NCBI GenBank assembly: GCA_964506505.1
Contig: CAZDKY010000058.1
Span: forward strand, 1 to 22,637
Reading direction: 5' to 3'
Length of the DNA: 22,637 nt
Source: M55B129 sp964506505
GTDB lineage: Bacteria > Bacillota > Dethiobacteria > DTU022
Shown: positions 6,321 to 13,076 of the stretch, one piece after another
Layout: the number at the start of each line of letters is the position of its first letter
Numbering within the stretch: the stretch's first letter is position 1
Notes under the pieces: model-generated
Database searches by the model: none
What the model saw: only the letters and a program-made list of their open reading frames with translations
What the model was told of the DNA's origin: nothing
Program-made: the position numbers and the translations under genes

Positions 6321-7490
6321 TTAAATCCCTGTCAGAGTGGCAATTTCTTTTAAGGCCTTAATAAAATAATCAATATCGTCGGTTTTGGTAAATATTCCTG
6401 GACTGATGCGGACTGTTCCAGCAGGAAAGGTCCCGATAGTTCGATGTGCGTAAGGAGCGCAGTGCAGGCCGGTTCTGCAGAAAATGCCATATCTGTTTTC
6501 AAGTATATGCCCCAGGCTTCCACAGTCGGTATCCCCGAGGTTGAAGGAGACAACGCAGGTGCAGCGATCTGTTTCGGGAGGGCCAAATACGTTGATACCC
6601 TTAATATCCAGGAGCCGTTCGTAAAGATAGGCGCGAATCTTTTTTTCTTGATCATGGACATTGTCGAGACCTCTGTCTTCAATGTAATTGATGCCTGCGA
6701 GCAGACCGGCCAAACCGGTGCTATTCAAAGTGCCTGCTTCCAGCCTCTCAGGCATGTTTTCAGGTTGAAGGTCAAGCTCGGACTGACTGCCCGTTCCGCC
6801 TTCACGTAGCGGTTTCAGGTCCAGGCCGGGTCGCACATAGAGGCCTCCGGTTCCGGTGGGGCCGAGCAGACTTTTGTGGCCTGTAAAAGCGAGCAGATCG
6901 ATATCATCAGCCTGTATATCAATTTTGAAGCAGCCCGCACTCTGGGCTGTGTCAACAAGCGCCAACACTCCCCTTTGATGAGCCGATTCAATCATCCTTG
7001 TTATAGGAACGATGGTCCCGACGACATTTGAAGCATGATTGATGATCAAAAGCCTGGTAGAGGGGCGATAAGCATTTTCCAAAAAACCGAAATCCGGATC
7101 ACCTTCATCTGAACAGGGGATCATGGTAGTTTCGATTACACCTTCAGTTTTTAATCTAGCCAGCGGACGGAGTACAGCATTATGTTCCATGGCGGTATAT
7201 AAAACATGATCGCCTTTTTCCAACAGTCCTTTAATGGCCATATTTAGGGCATCGGTGGCATTAAGCGTAAAGGCTATCCTGGAGGGGTCGGCTATGTTGA
7301 AAAAATCGGCTGTTTTTTCCCTGACCCTGTAGATGAGTCGGTCGGCGGCAAGGGTTCGGGTATGGCCGGAACGGCCGGGATTGCCGAAAGCACTGCGCAT
7401 GTGGATTTCCGCTGAACGATATACCGTTTCCGGTTTTGGCCAGGAAGTGGCGGCATTGTCGAAGTATATGTTGTTTTTGTTACCGGTCAT
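6321..7490 (-). CDS. class-V aminotransferase, cysteine desulfurase / selenocysteine lyase-like
   Basis: This 389-aa PLP enzyme of the NifS/CsdB superfamily would release sulfur (or selenium) from cysteine (selenocysteine) as an enzyme-bound persulfide or selenide. Lys206 in TGHKSLLGPTGTGG is the expected Schiff-base lysine. NHASNVVGTI (151-160) and LVDTAQSAG (179-187) are the usual PLP-pocket blocks, and Cys344 in RTGLHCAPYAH lies where the catalytic cysteine loop is expected. The start DNAATSWPKPE is typical of the group found beside DUF3343 and YedF. ATG 7490 has GAGG at a spacing of 8. It lies 19 bases after the DUF3343 gene. Whether sulfur or selenium is the real substrate cannot be read from the sequence. 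Confidence 0.85.
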   Translation of the reverse strand: MTGNKNNIYFDNAATSWPKPETVYRSAEIHMRSAFGNPGRSGHTRTLAADRLIYRVREKTADFFNIADPSRIAFTLNATDALNMAIKGLLEKGDHVLYTAMEHNAVLRPLARLKTEGVIETTMIPCSDEGDPDFGFLENAYRPSTRLLIINHASNVVGTIVPITRMIESAHQRGVLALVDTAQSAGCFKIDIQADDIDLLAFTGHKSLLGPTGTGGLYVRPGLDLKPLREGGTGSQSELDLQPENMPERLEAGTLNSTGLAGLLAGINYIEDRGLDNVHDQEKKIRAYLYERLLDIKGINVFGPPETDRCTCVVSFNLGDTDCGSLGHILENRYGIFCRTGLHCAPYAHRTIGTFPAGTVRISPGIFTKTDDIDYFIKALKEIATLTGI

Positions 7491-7509
7491 TATAAAGTCC
7501 TCTTTTCAT

Positions 7510-7773
7510 TCAAGATAATTTTTTCACTGAAAGGGCCCGTAGTTTCGCTTCTTTAACCCTGTATAAACCTTCAATTTCGATATCCCAGTCCCTCAAAAAG
7601 TTTCCGATGGCCGTTATATCCCGGCAGGTGCATTGCAGTGCTGAGCCGCAGCTGGAACTGATACTGCGGGGCACCGGGACCATTTTATAAGCATATCGTT
7701 CTTCCTCCAGGAGCTCTTCGGCACGGATGGCCTGGTGAATGCTGGAAAAGGTTATGTAGCAGTTCTGTCCCAC
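7510..7773 (-). CDS. DUF3343 protein, putative Se/S carrier
   Basis: An 87-aa protein of the DUF3343 family: the start YITFSSIHQAIRAEELL and the block PVPRSISSSCGSAL are diagnostic. Cys42 in SSSCG is the conserved cysteine expected to carry a persulfide or selenide; Cys48 and Cys50 add a second nearby pair. Members of this family occur with YedF and class-V desulfurases in selenium-utilising anaerobes. It is the first gene of the minus-strand operon. The start is GTG (7773 on the minus strand), with AAGGAG six bases upstream; the ATG-less start agrees with the family length of about 80-90 aa. Confidence 0.8.
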   Translation of the reverse strand: MGQNCYITFSSIHQAIRAEELLEEERYAYKMVPVPRSISSSCGSALQCTCRDITAIGNFLRDWDIEIEGLYRVKEAKLRALSVKKLS

Positions 7774-7821
7774 AGGTTCTCCTTCAGCACAATGTTCTTT
7801 AAACTACACTACAACTGCTGT

Positions 7822-7827
7822 TATTAT
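7822..7827 (-). promoter_or_regulatory. -10 box of the minus-strand DUF3343 operon
   Basis: On the minus strand this is an exact TATAAT, which would place the transcript start near 7815, about 42 bases before the GTG. The matching -35 region is poor (TCCATC or TTCCAT), so the promoter probably depends on an activator, consistent with the inverted repeat directly upstream and the divergent LysR gene. Confidence 0.5.
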
Positions 7828-7828
7828 A

Positions 7829-7866
7829 CATAAATATTGGCTACGATGGAATAAAGAATATTTATG
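7829..7866. promoter_or_regulatory. inverted repeat, probable LysR-type operator
   Basis: CATAAATATT (7829-7838) and AATATTTATG (7857-7866) are perfect 10-bp inverted arms separated by 18 bases, with arm centres 28 bp apart. The element covers about -14 to -51 of the minus-strand promoter and lies between two divergent units, one of which is a LysR regulator; this is the standard place for a LysR activation site. No binding data are available. Confidence 0.5.
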
Positions 7867-7885
7867 CAGCTTCATTTTGCTATCA

Positions 7886-8008
7886 ATGATTGCTATATGG
7901 AAGTTTTTAAAAGGAGGCAGAGTTTTTGATCAGTTTAATTCCGCACGTCGTGATGCTGAAAAAGAAGCCCTTGTTCAGCTGATTGCGGGTGGACTTGAAG
8001 ATCTTTAA
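7886..8008 (+). CDS. possible 40-codon micro-gene or gene remnant
   Basis: ATG 7886 opens a 40-codon frame whose last 27 residues (FDQFNSARRDAEKEALVQLI and on to the stop) look protein-like, being charged and helical. A near-perfect Shine-Dalgarno AAGGAGG lies inside it at 7911-7917 and is correctly placed (8 bases) for TTG 7926, but that TTG is out of frame by one base and gives only an 18-aa peptide ending at 7982. A single-base change would join the good ribosome binding site to the protein-like frame. It may be a decayed gene, a real micro-protein, or chance. It also overlaps the lysR promoter. Confidence 0.25.
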   Translation: MIAIWKFLKGGRVFDQFNSARRDAEKEALVQLIAGGLEDL

Positions 8009-8018
8009 AACGTATAAT
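7990..8018 (+). promoter_or_regulatory. promoter of the LysR-type regulator gene
   Basis: TGGACT (7990-7995, four of six consensus) and an exact TATAAT (8013-8018) are 17 bp apart. Transcription would begin near 8025, giving a leader of about 23 bases with AAAGGAAG before ATG 8048. Confidence 0.55.
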
Positions 8019-8047
8019 GGAAAAAATGGCCGAAAGGAAGACACTGG

Positions 8048-8962
8048 ATGGATTTTGATCAGCTTAGAGCTTTTATAAATGTCGTGTCCCTGAAAAGCTT
8101 TTCCGGGGCGGCCGATAAGTTATATATAAGTCAGCCTTCAGTAAGCATGCGCATAAAAACCCTGGAGCAGGAACTGGGTTTGGCTCTTTTTGACCGTTCG
8201 AAAGCCCGTGAACCGGTTTTAACGGAATTCGGCCAGCTCTTCCTCGATTATGCTCAGGCGGTCATTAACCTGGAAGATGAATTTAAAAGCAAACTTTTTA
8301 CCCGGAATGAAGAGGCTATTGGTATGATTCGTGTCGGTGCCAGCACCGTTCCAGGTACTTATCTTCTTCCATCTATACTGGCCGGTTTTAAGAAAAGCTG
8401 CCCTGCTGTCGAATTTAAAATAAATATTCTTGATACTGGTGCTGTGCTGGAAGGAATTCAGAACTACGATTACGAACTCGGTTTTGTCGGTTCGCGCAAA
8501 GAGAACGGAAAAATTGATTATTTACCTCTTGTTGAAGATGAACTGGTTCTCTGCACTCCCAGAGGATTATTCAACAATGACGCCTATAAAGAAAGGGGAA
8601 TTCCACTGGATAATATTCTTTCCGGGAACCTGCTGATGCGGGAGCAGGGATCGGCCACCAGGCAGTTCTGGGAAAAGCTGCTGGCGGAAAAGGAACTGCA
8701 GCTGGGTGATTTTTTCAGCATTACCTACTTTAACAGTCTGGAAGGGATTAAACAGGCGGTAATGGCAGGCCTTGGGATCAGCGTTTTGTCAAAAATGTCA
8801 GTTGCCGATGCGGCTGCCATTGGCAGAATTGATCTTTACCGGATCAGGGACATGGACATGCGTCGGTTACTCTATCTTGTCTGTCATTGCCGCCGCGTTC
8901 ACAGCCTGGCAGTGCGCCTGTTCAGGGATTACATCGTGGATCAATATGGCCTTGAAGATTAA
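8048..8962 (+). CDS. LysR-family transcriptional regulator, selenium-locus associated
   Basis: This 304-aa protein has the LysR layout: an N-terminal winged helix-turn-helix (residues 1-60, with FSGAADKLYISQPSVSMRIKTLEQELGLALFDR-type residues spanning the HTH), a linker helix, and a two-lobed effector-binding domain from about residue 90 (IRVGASTVPGTYLLPSILAGF). It is closest in flavour to the CysB/CysL-like group that includes selenium-metabolism-associated LysR proteins; that assignment rests on the divergent DUF3343-desulfurase-YedF operon as much as on sequence. It probably controls that operon through the inverted repeat at 7829-7866. AAAGGAAG lies 7 bases before the ATG. The effector is unknown. 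Confidence 0.85.
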   Translation: MDFDQLRAFINVVSLKSFSGAADKLYISQPSVSMRIKTLEQELGLALFDRSKAREPVLTEFGQLFLDYAQAVINLEDEFKSKLFTRNEEAIGMIRVGASTVPGTYLLPSILAGFKKSCPAVEFKINILDTGAVLEGIQNYDYELGFVGSRKENGKIDYLPLVEDELVLCTPRGLFNNDAYKERGIPLDNILSGNLLMREQGSATRQFWEKLLAEKELQLGDFFSITYFNSLEGIKQAVMAGLGISVLSKMSVADAAAIGRIDLYRIRDMDMRRLLYLVCHCRRVHSLAVRLFRDYIVDQYGLED

Positions 8963-9003
8963 GAGCAGGATTGAGGCACCTTTTATTTTTCGCCGGATCA
9001 ATT

Positions 9004-9009
9004 TATAAT
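9004..9009 (+). promoter_or_regulatory. -10 box of the queT transcript
   Basis: Exact TATAAT with no good -35 (TTGAGG at 8971 is too far at 27 bp). The implied start near 9016 coincides with the first base of the riboswitch, supporting this as the real -10 element. Confidence 0.5.
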
Positions 9010-9015
9010 AGAATA

Positions 9016-9053
9016 AGCAGGTCGCAGACACCCTGCTTAATAAAAAACAAGGG
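9016..9053 (+). promoter_or_regulatory. preQ1-I riboswitch, translational type
   Basis: P1 is GCAGG (9017-9021) paired with CCTGC (9032-9036), extendable by A-T pairs. The loop contains TCGCAGACAC, and the A-rich tail TTAATAAAAAACAAGG follows. This closely resembles the Thermoanaerobacter tengcongensis (Tte) preQ1-I aptamer, which shares the UCGCAG loop and the AAAACAAGG tail. The pseudoknot strand (9048-9053, AAGGG region) is also the Shine-Dalgarno of queT, so ligand binding should block translation. There is no terminator hairpin, in line with translational control. Confidence 0.88.
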
Positions 9054-9062
9054 ACAGTGGAC

Positions 9063-9539
9063 ATGGGATTTCCAAGTAAAAAGCGCTTTTCCTACTGGAC
9101 CAGGGCGGCGATGATTGCAGCGATTTATGCCTTGATGACAGTAATTTTTGCTCCCATCAGTTACGGTATGATCCAGGTTCGCATATCGGAGATGCTAATG
9201 GTATTGCCGTTTTTTACCGGAGCAGCTGTGCCGGGGCTATTCGTCGGTTGCCTGATTGCTAATATTTATGGCGGATATGGAATAATTGATATTGTATTTG
9301 GCAGTATGGCCACCCTGCTCTCGGCTTACCTGGTGACAAAAATAAAACATCGCTGGTTTGTTCCGCTACCACCGGTGATTATAAATGCACTGATCGTGGG
9401 AGCGGTGCTGCACAGGGTTCTGGGATTACCCTTTTATCTTACCGTGGCATGGGTGGGAGTGGGGCAGGTTATCGCCTGTTATGGTTTGGGTTTGCCCCTG
9501 CTCATGATTCTGGAAAAAAGACAGGATATTTTCAGATAA
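9063..9539 (+). CDS. queT: QueT-family queuosine precursor ECF transporter S component
   Basis: A 158-aa membrane protein with five to six hydrophobic helices, the substrate-binding S component of an energy-coupling-factor importer. The N-terminal RAAMIAAIYALMTVIFAPISYG and the ISEMLMVLPFF block are typical of QueT. It would capture preQ1 or a related queuosine precursor and use shared EcfA/A'/T subunits encoded elsewhere. The preQ1-I riboswitch directly upstream supports this specificity. ATG 9063 is preferred over GTG 9057, since AAGGG (9049-9053) is 9 bases from the former but only 3 from the latter. queA and tgt lie 4 kb downstream. Confidence 0.87.
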   Translation: MGFPSKKRFSYWTRAAMIAAIYALMTVIFAPISYGMIQVRISEMLMVLPFFTGAAVPGLFVGCLIANIYGGYGIIDIVFGSMATLLSAYLVTKIKHRWFVPLPPVIINALIVGAVLHRVLGLPFYLTVAWVGVGQVIACYGLGLPLLMILEKRQDIFR

Positions 9540-9601
9540 TGATTTTTAATGATAATAGCTGGGACGGCAGCTCTGGCTTGCTATCGGATGATTTTATAAA
9601 A

Positions 9602-9630
9602 TTGAATTGGTAATTTTGGCATCGAATATT
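9602..9630 (+). promoter_or_regulatory. weak candidate promoter for yebC-ruvCAB
   Basis: TTGAAT (9602-9607) and AATATT (9625-9630), 17 bp apart, each match four of six consensus bases. The site lies 27 bases before the start of yebC. It is the best candidate in this gap, but the match is modest. Confidence 0.3.
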
Positions 9631-9656
9631 AGTCGATCATAAAAGGAGGAATGTCG

Positions 9657-10406
9657 ATGTCAGGACATTCAAAATGGGCGAACACCAAGCATCGCAAAGC
9701 GAGGGCGGATGCCCAGAAAGGTAAAATATTTACAAAAATTGCCAGGGAGATTACAGTGGCTGCCCGGGAAGGCGGCGACGACCTGGATGCCAATTTTCGC
9801 CTGAGGTTGGTTGTCCAAAAAGCCCGCGATAACAACATGCCCGGTGATAATATCCAACGGGCGATCCAGAAAGGAATCGGCGGCGGAGAAGGAACCAGTT
9901 TTGAACAAGCCAGTTATGAAGGTTATGCTGCCGGTGGGGTAGCCGTGCTTCTTGACATTATGACCGACAACCGCAACCGGACCGTGGCAGAAATACGTCA
10001 TATCTTCTCCCGACATGGCGGGAGCCTTGGCGAATCGGGTTGCGTAGCCTGGATGTTCAAGCGCAAGGGCCTGATTACCATTAATAAAGAAGATCTACAG
10101 ATGGACGAAGATGATCTGATGCTGGTGGCTATCGATGCGGGGGCCGAGGATCTCAGGCAGGAGGATGATGAAACTTACAGCATCATTACCGAATTGGATA
10201 ATTTCGAAGCGGTAAAGCAGAAGTTGCAGGAGAAAGGTATAAAAATTGCTTCATCCGACATAACGATGCTGCCCAACAATTTTATTGAGATTACCGAGCC
10301 GGAAGAAGCAGGACGAATTATCAGGTTGATGGAAGCTCTGGATGAACACGAAGATGTCCAGAATGTTTATGCCAATTTTGATATTCCCGAAGAACTGTTG
10401 GCCTGA
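9657..10406 (+). CDS. yebC: YebC/PmpR (TACO1) family protein
   Basis: This 249-aa cytoplasmic protein is a clear full-length YebC: SGHSKWANTKHRKARADAQKG at the start, then the NNMPGDNIQRAI helix, the YEGYAAGGVAVLL strand and the TDNRNRTVAEIRHIFSRHGG block. The family has been described as transcriptional regulators (PmpR) and, more recently, as factors acting on translating ribosomes at difficult sequences; I do not choose between these. ATG 9657 is used because AGGAGG (9644-9649) is 7 bases away, whereas ATG 9651 is only 1 base from it. The gene immediately precedes ruvC, its usual neighbour. Confidence 0.95.
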   Translation: MSGHSKWANTKHRKARADAQKGKIFTKIAREITVAAREGGDDLDANFRLRLVVQKARDNNMPGDNIQRAIQKGIGGGEGTSFEQASYEGYAAGGVAVLLDIMTDNRNRTVAEIRHIFSRHGGSLGESGCVAWMFKRKGLITINKEDLQMDEDDLMLVAIDAGAEDLRQEDDETYSIITELDNFEAVKQKLQEKGIKIASSDITMLPNNFIEITEPEEAGRIIRLMEALDEHEDVQNVYANFDIPEELLA

Positions 10407-10441
10407 TTAGCAAAAGGCCCGGGTAAAGGTGGAGAGACTAC

Positions 10442-10942
10442 ATGCGTGTCCTGGGAATCGATCCGGGCGTGGCGATAACAGGTTACAGTATTATCGAAGA
10501 AAATAAAAATAATTTCCTCTTGATTGCTTCCGGATGTATCAGAACTGCCAAAGAAACTCCTCCTGCTCTAAGACTAAAGGCAATCCATCTGAAGGTTGTT
10601 GAGCTCATCGAGGAATACAAACCGTTGGCCATGGCGGTAGAAAAAATATTTTTCAGTAAGAATGTGCGGACTGCTTTTCAGGTTGGAGAAGCACGTGGAG
10701 TGGTAATTCTCGCTGCAGCCCGGTTTGATCTTGAGCTTCATGAATATACCCCATTGCAAATAAAGCAGGCTGTTGCCGGTTACGGTAAGGCCGACAAGGC
10801 CCAGGTTCAGAAAATGGTGCAGATGCTACTCAGACTACCGAGGCCGCCGGCTGTTGATGATGAAGCAGACGCTATGGCGGCATCTTTGTGTCACCTGCAG
10901 AACCGGCGCTACCAGGAAGCAGTAAAGGGAGGGCGGTCTTAA
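10442..10942 (+). CDS. ruvC: Holliday junction resolvase RuvC
   Basis: This 166-aa endonuclease cleaves Holliday junctions symmetrically after branch migration by RuvAB. The four acidic metal ligands are visible: D7 in GIDPG, E67 in AVEKIFF, and D140 and D143 in DDEADA. Length is typical. GGAGAG (10431-10436) is the ribosome binding site. The stop TAA (10940-10942) is directly followed by the ruvA ATG with no gap, so ruvC and ruvA are probably translationally coupled. Confidence 0.96.
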   Translation: MRVLGIDPGVAITGYSIIEENKNNFLLIASGCIRTAKETPPALRLKAIHLKVVELIEEYKPLAMAVEKIFFSKNVRTAFQVGEARGVVILAAARFDLELHEYTPLQIKQAVAGYGKADKAQVQKMVQMLLRLPRPPAVDDEADAMAASLCHLQNRRYQEAVKGGRS

Positions 10943-11548
10943 ATGATAGATTTTCTGAGAGGAGAACTTGCTGCGGTTGCCCCGGGGAAAGCGGTTGTCA
11001 ATATCGGCGGAATAGGTTTTTCCCTGGAAATGCCGCCTGCTCAGGATGATCTCTCTTCAAAGGTAGGACAGGAGATTACCATTTACACCCGTCTGATTAT
11101 CAGAGAAGACGAACTGCAGCTTTACGGCTTCAGGGGAGAGGAAGAGAGGAAGCTTTTCAACCTGATTATCGGGGTAAGCGGTTTTGGGCCGCGCCTGTCC
11201 CTGTCCCTGCTCGGTATATTCAGCGTTTCCCAGTTTTATATTGCTGTTCTGGAAGAAAATATTGCCCAGCTCTGCCGCGCTCCCGGGATCGGCCGCAAAG
11301 CAGCACAACGACTGATTCTTGAACTGAAAGAAAAATTGCCGAAAGCCCTGTCGGTAACGGAGCTTTCCGCCGGGCAACCGGCGAAAGGGGCGGTTTCGAC
11401 AATTGATGAAATTACCGAAGCCCTCTGTGCCCTCGGTTATTCGGGAGCAGAAGCCGCTGCTGCTGTTCACAGGGCGGTTGAAGAGGATGAGGAAGCATCA
11501 AGCGAAGGACTATTGAAGAGGGCTTTAAAAAGCATGGCCCGTGATTAA
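10943..11548 (+). CDS. ruvA: Holliday junction branch migration protein RuvA
   Basis: This 201-aa protein binds the four-way junction as a tetramer and loads RuvB. Domain I is the N-terminal OB fold (MIDFLRGELAAVAPGKAVV); domain II carries helix-hairpin-helix motifs, seen as GVSGFGPRLSLSLL and APGIGRKAAQRLILELKEKL; domain III (from about residue 150, EITEALCALGYSGAEA) contacts RuvB. All three domains are present at normal length. It sits between ruvC and ruvB in one plus-strand operon. Confidence 0.96.
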   Translation: MIDFLRGELAAVAPGKAVVNIGGIGFSLEMPPAQDDLSSKVGQEITIYTRLIIREDELQLYGFRGEEERKLFNLIIGVSGFGPRLSLSLLGIFSVSQFYIAVLEENIAQLCRAPGIGRKAAQRLILELKEKLPKALSVTELSAGQPAKGAVSTIDEITEALCALGYSGAEAAAAVHRAVEEDEEASSEGLLKRALKSMARD

Positions 11549-11584
11549 GGTAAAACTGTCGGGAAGGACGGGTAAAAGAATAAA

Positions 11585-12610
11585 ATGGGCGAGGACAGAA
11601 TTGTATCTGCACAGCGCCAGGCTGAAGACGATCCGCAGCTTGAGATAGGCCTGAGACCGCGTTCCCTGGATGAATACATAGGTCAGGAAAAGATCAAGGA
11701 AAAACTTACTATTTACATAAAAGCAGCTCTGGACCGCAGGGAAGCGCTCGATCATGTTCTGCTCTATGGACCGCCCGGTCTTGGCAAGACAACCCTGGCT
11801 CATATTATAGCCTGGGAAATGGGGGTTAGCATCAGAATTACCGCCGGCCCGGCCATTGAACGACCGGGTGATCTGGCCGCTATCCTTACCAACCTTGGTC
11901 CTGGCGATGTTTTATTTATTGATGAAATACACCGCCTGAGCAGGTCAGTGGAAGAGATCCTGTACCCGGCCATGGAAGATCATGCTCTCGATATTATCAT
12001 CGGCAAGGGTCCGGGAGCCCGTTCCCTGCGCCTCGACCTGCCCCCCTTTACCCTGATCGGGGCAACTGTGCGCGCCGGACTCCTGACATCCCCACTGCGT
12101 GATCGCTTCGGGGTGGTCGATCGATTGGAATTTTATGCCCCGGAAGAGCTGGAACAGATAATCATTCGCTCTGCCGGTATATTGAATATCAAGGCCGATC
12201 CGGAGGGTGCGGCCATTATTGCCCGGGCTTCCCGTGGTACGCCACGGGTGGCCAATCGTCTGCTCAAGAGAGTGCGCGATTATGCCCAGGTGAAAGCGGA
12301 TAATGTGATTACGGCAGCTGTGGCTGGAGAAGCTTTGCAGATGCTGCAGCTTGATCGGCTTGGCCTTGATGAAATTGACAGGAGATTGCTGATAGCCCTG
12401 GTGGAAAAATTTGAAGGTGGTCCGGTGGGATTGGATACCCTGGCCGCCTGTATAAGTGAGGAGCCGGAAACTCTGGAGGATGTTTATGAGCCCTACCTGA
12501 TGCAGCTAGGCTTGCTGAAAAGGACTGCCCGCGGGAGAATGGTTACCGGTGATGTATATACGTACCTGAATCTCAAGCCGGGCGTAACTAACCAGCAAAA
12601 AATCTGGTAG
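11585..12610 (+). CDS. ruvB: Holliday junction branch migration ATPase RuvB
   Basis: This 341-aa AAA+ hexameric motor drives branch migration with RuvA. Walker A is GPPGLGKT (62-69), Walker B is LFIDEIH (110-116), the sensor block ATVRAGLLTSPLRDRFG follows, and the C-terminal winged helix (FEGGPVGLDTLAACISEEPETLEDVYEPYL) is complete. The start ATG 11585 follows an in-frame stop at 11573; the ribosome binding site is weak (AAGGACGGG lies 13 or more bases away), unlike the neighbouring genes, so expression may rely on coupling with ruvA 36 bases upstream. Confidence 0.96.
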   Translation: MGEDRIVSAQRQAEDDPQLEIGLRPRSLDEYIGQEKIKEKLTIYIKAALDRREALDHVLLYGPPGLGKTTLAHIIAWEMGVSIRITAGPAIERPGDLAAILTNLGPGDVLFIDEIHRLSRSVEEILYPAMEDHALDIIIGKGPGARSLRLDLPPFTLIGATVRAGLLTSPLRDRFGVVDRLEFYAPEELEQIIIRSAGILNIKADPEGAAIIARASRGTPRVANRLLKRVRDYAQVKADNVITAAVAGEALQMLQLDRLGLDEIDRRLLIALVEKFEGGPVGLDTLAACISEEPETLEDVYEPYLMQLGLLKRTARGRMVTGDVYTYLNLKPGVTNQQKIW

Positions 12611-12701
12611 CACCCAGCTGCATGCTGTAGCTAAGGCTGGTAATCAATTTGCGGCACCGGTTACAGTAATTAACTGAATATGACAGAGGAAAGTGGTATT
12701 G

Positions 12702-12920
12702 ATGCCCGCAATGGAACATCTAGCGAGAATACTGCTCATCGGCGGTGGTGTAATTGCCTCCCTGGGGCTGCTACTGTTACTGCTCAGCCGGCTTGGACTG
12801 GGACGGCTGCCCGGTGATATTTTTATTCAAAGGGAAAATTTAACTTTTTATTTTCCTCTGGCAACGATGATTCTTTTGAGCATAGTTATCACTTTGCTGC
12901 TAAATCTTTTACGGCGTTGA
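12702..12920 (+). CDS. DUF2905 small membrane protein
   Basis: A 72-aa protein with two transmembrane helices around the conserved centre GLGRLPGDIFIQRENLTFYF, which is diagnostic for DUF2905 (pattern LGRLPGDI..RG.FTFYFP). Function is unknown. It commonly lies near ruvB or queA in Clostridia-type genomes, as here. ATG 12702 is used; TTG 12699 and GTG 12693 are in frame, and the GAGGA at 12686-12690 is 11, 8 and 2 bases from them, so TTG 12699 is a real alternative. Confidence 0.8.
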   Translation: MPAMEHLARILLIGGGVIASLGLLLLLLSRLGLGRLPGDIFIQRENLTFYFPLATMILLSIVITLLLNLLRR

Positions 12921-13019
12921 ACTGATTGATAGTATTACGGATTAAAAGCTTTTTATAAACAGGCTGATTGAAAAAGCAGCGCAAGATATAATCAAATAAT
13001 AACCGGAGAGGATATACGG

Positions 13020-13076
13020 ATGCGAGAAAAAGATTATAAAGTATCCCCTTCCTCAGAAAAAGGTGTCCCGTGGTAG
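13020..13076 (+). CDS. 18-aa micro-ORF overlapping the queA start
   Basis: ATG 13020 has a strong Shine-Dalgarno GGAGAGG (13005-13011) 8 bases upstream, the best in this gap. The 18-codon frame (charged, Pro/Ser-rich, ending in Pro-Trp) stops at TAG 13074-13076, overlapping the GTG start of queA (13070) by 7 bases. Ribosomes finishing here could re-initiate on queA, whose own AAAGGTG is only 4 bases from its GTG. The peptide has no recognised relatives; the coupling role is inferred. Confidence 0.4.
   Translation: MREKDYKVSPSSEKGVPW

Noticed and set aside
9557..9572. AGCTG/CAGCT hairpin after queT as a terminator
   Set aside because: Only five pairs and no U-tract follows.
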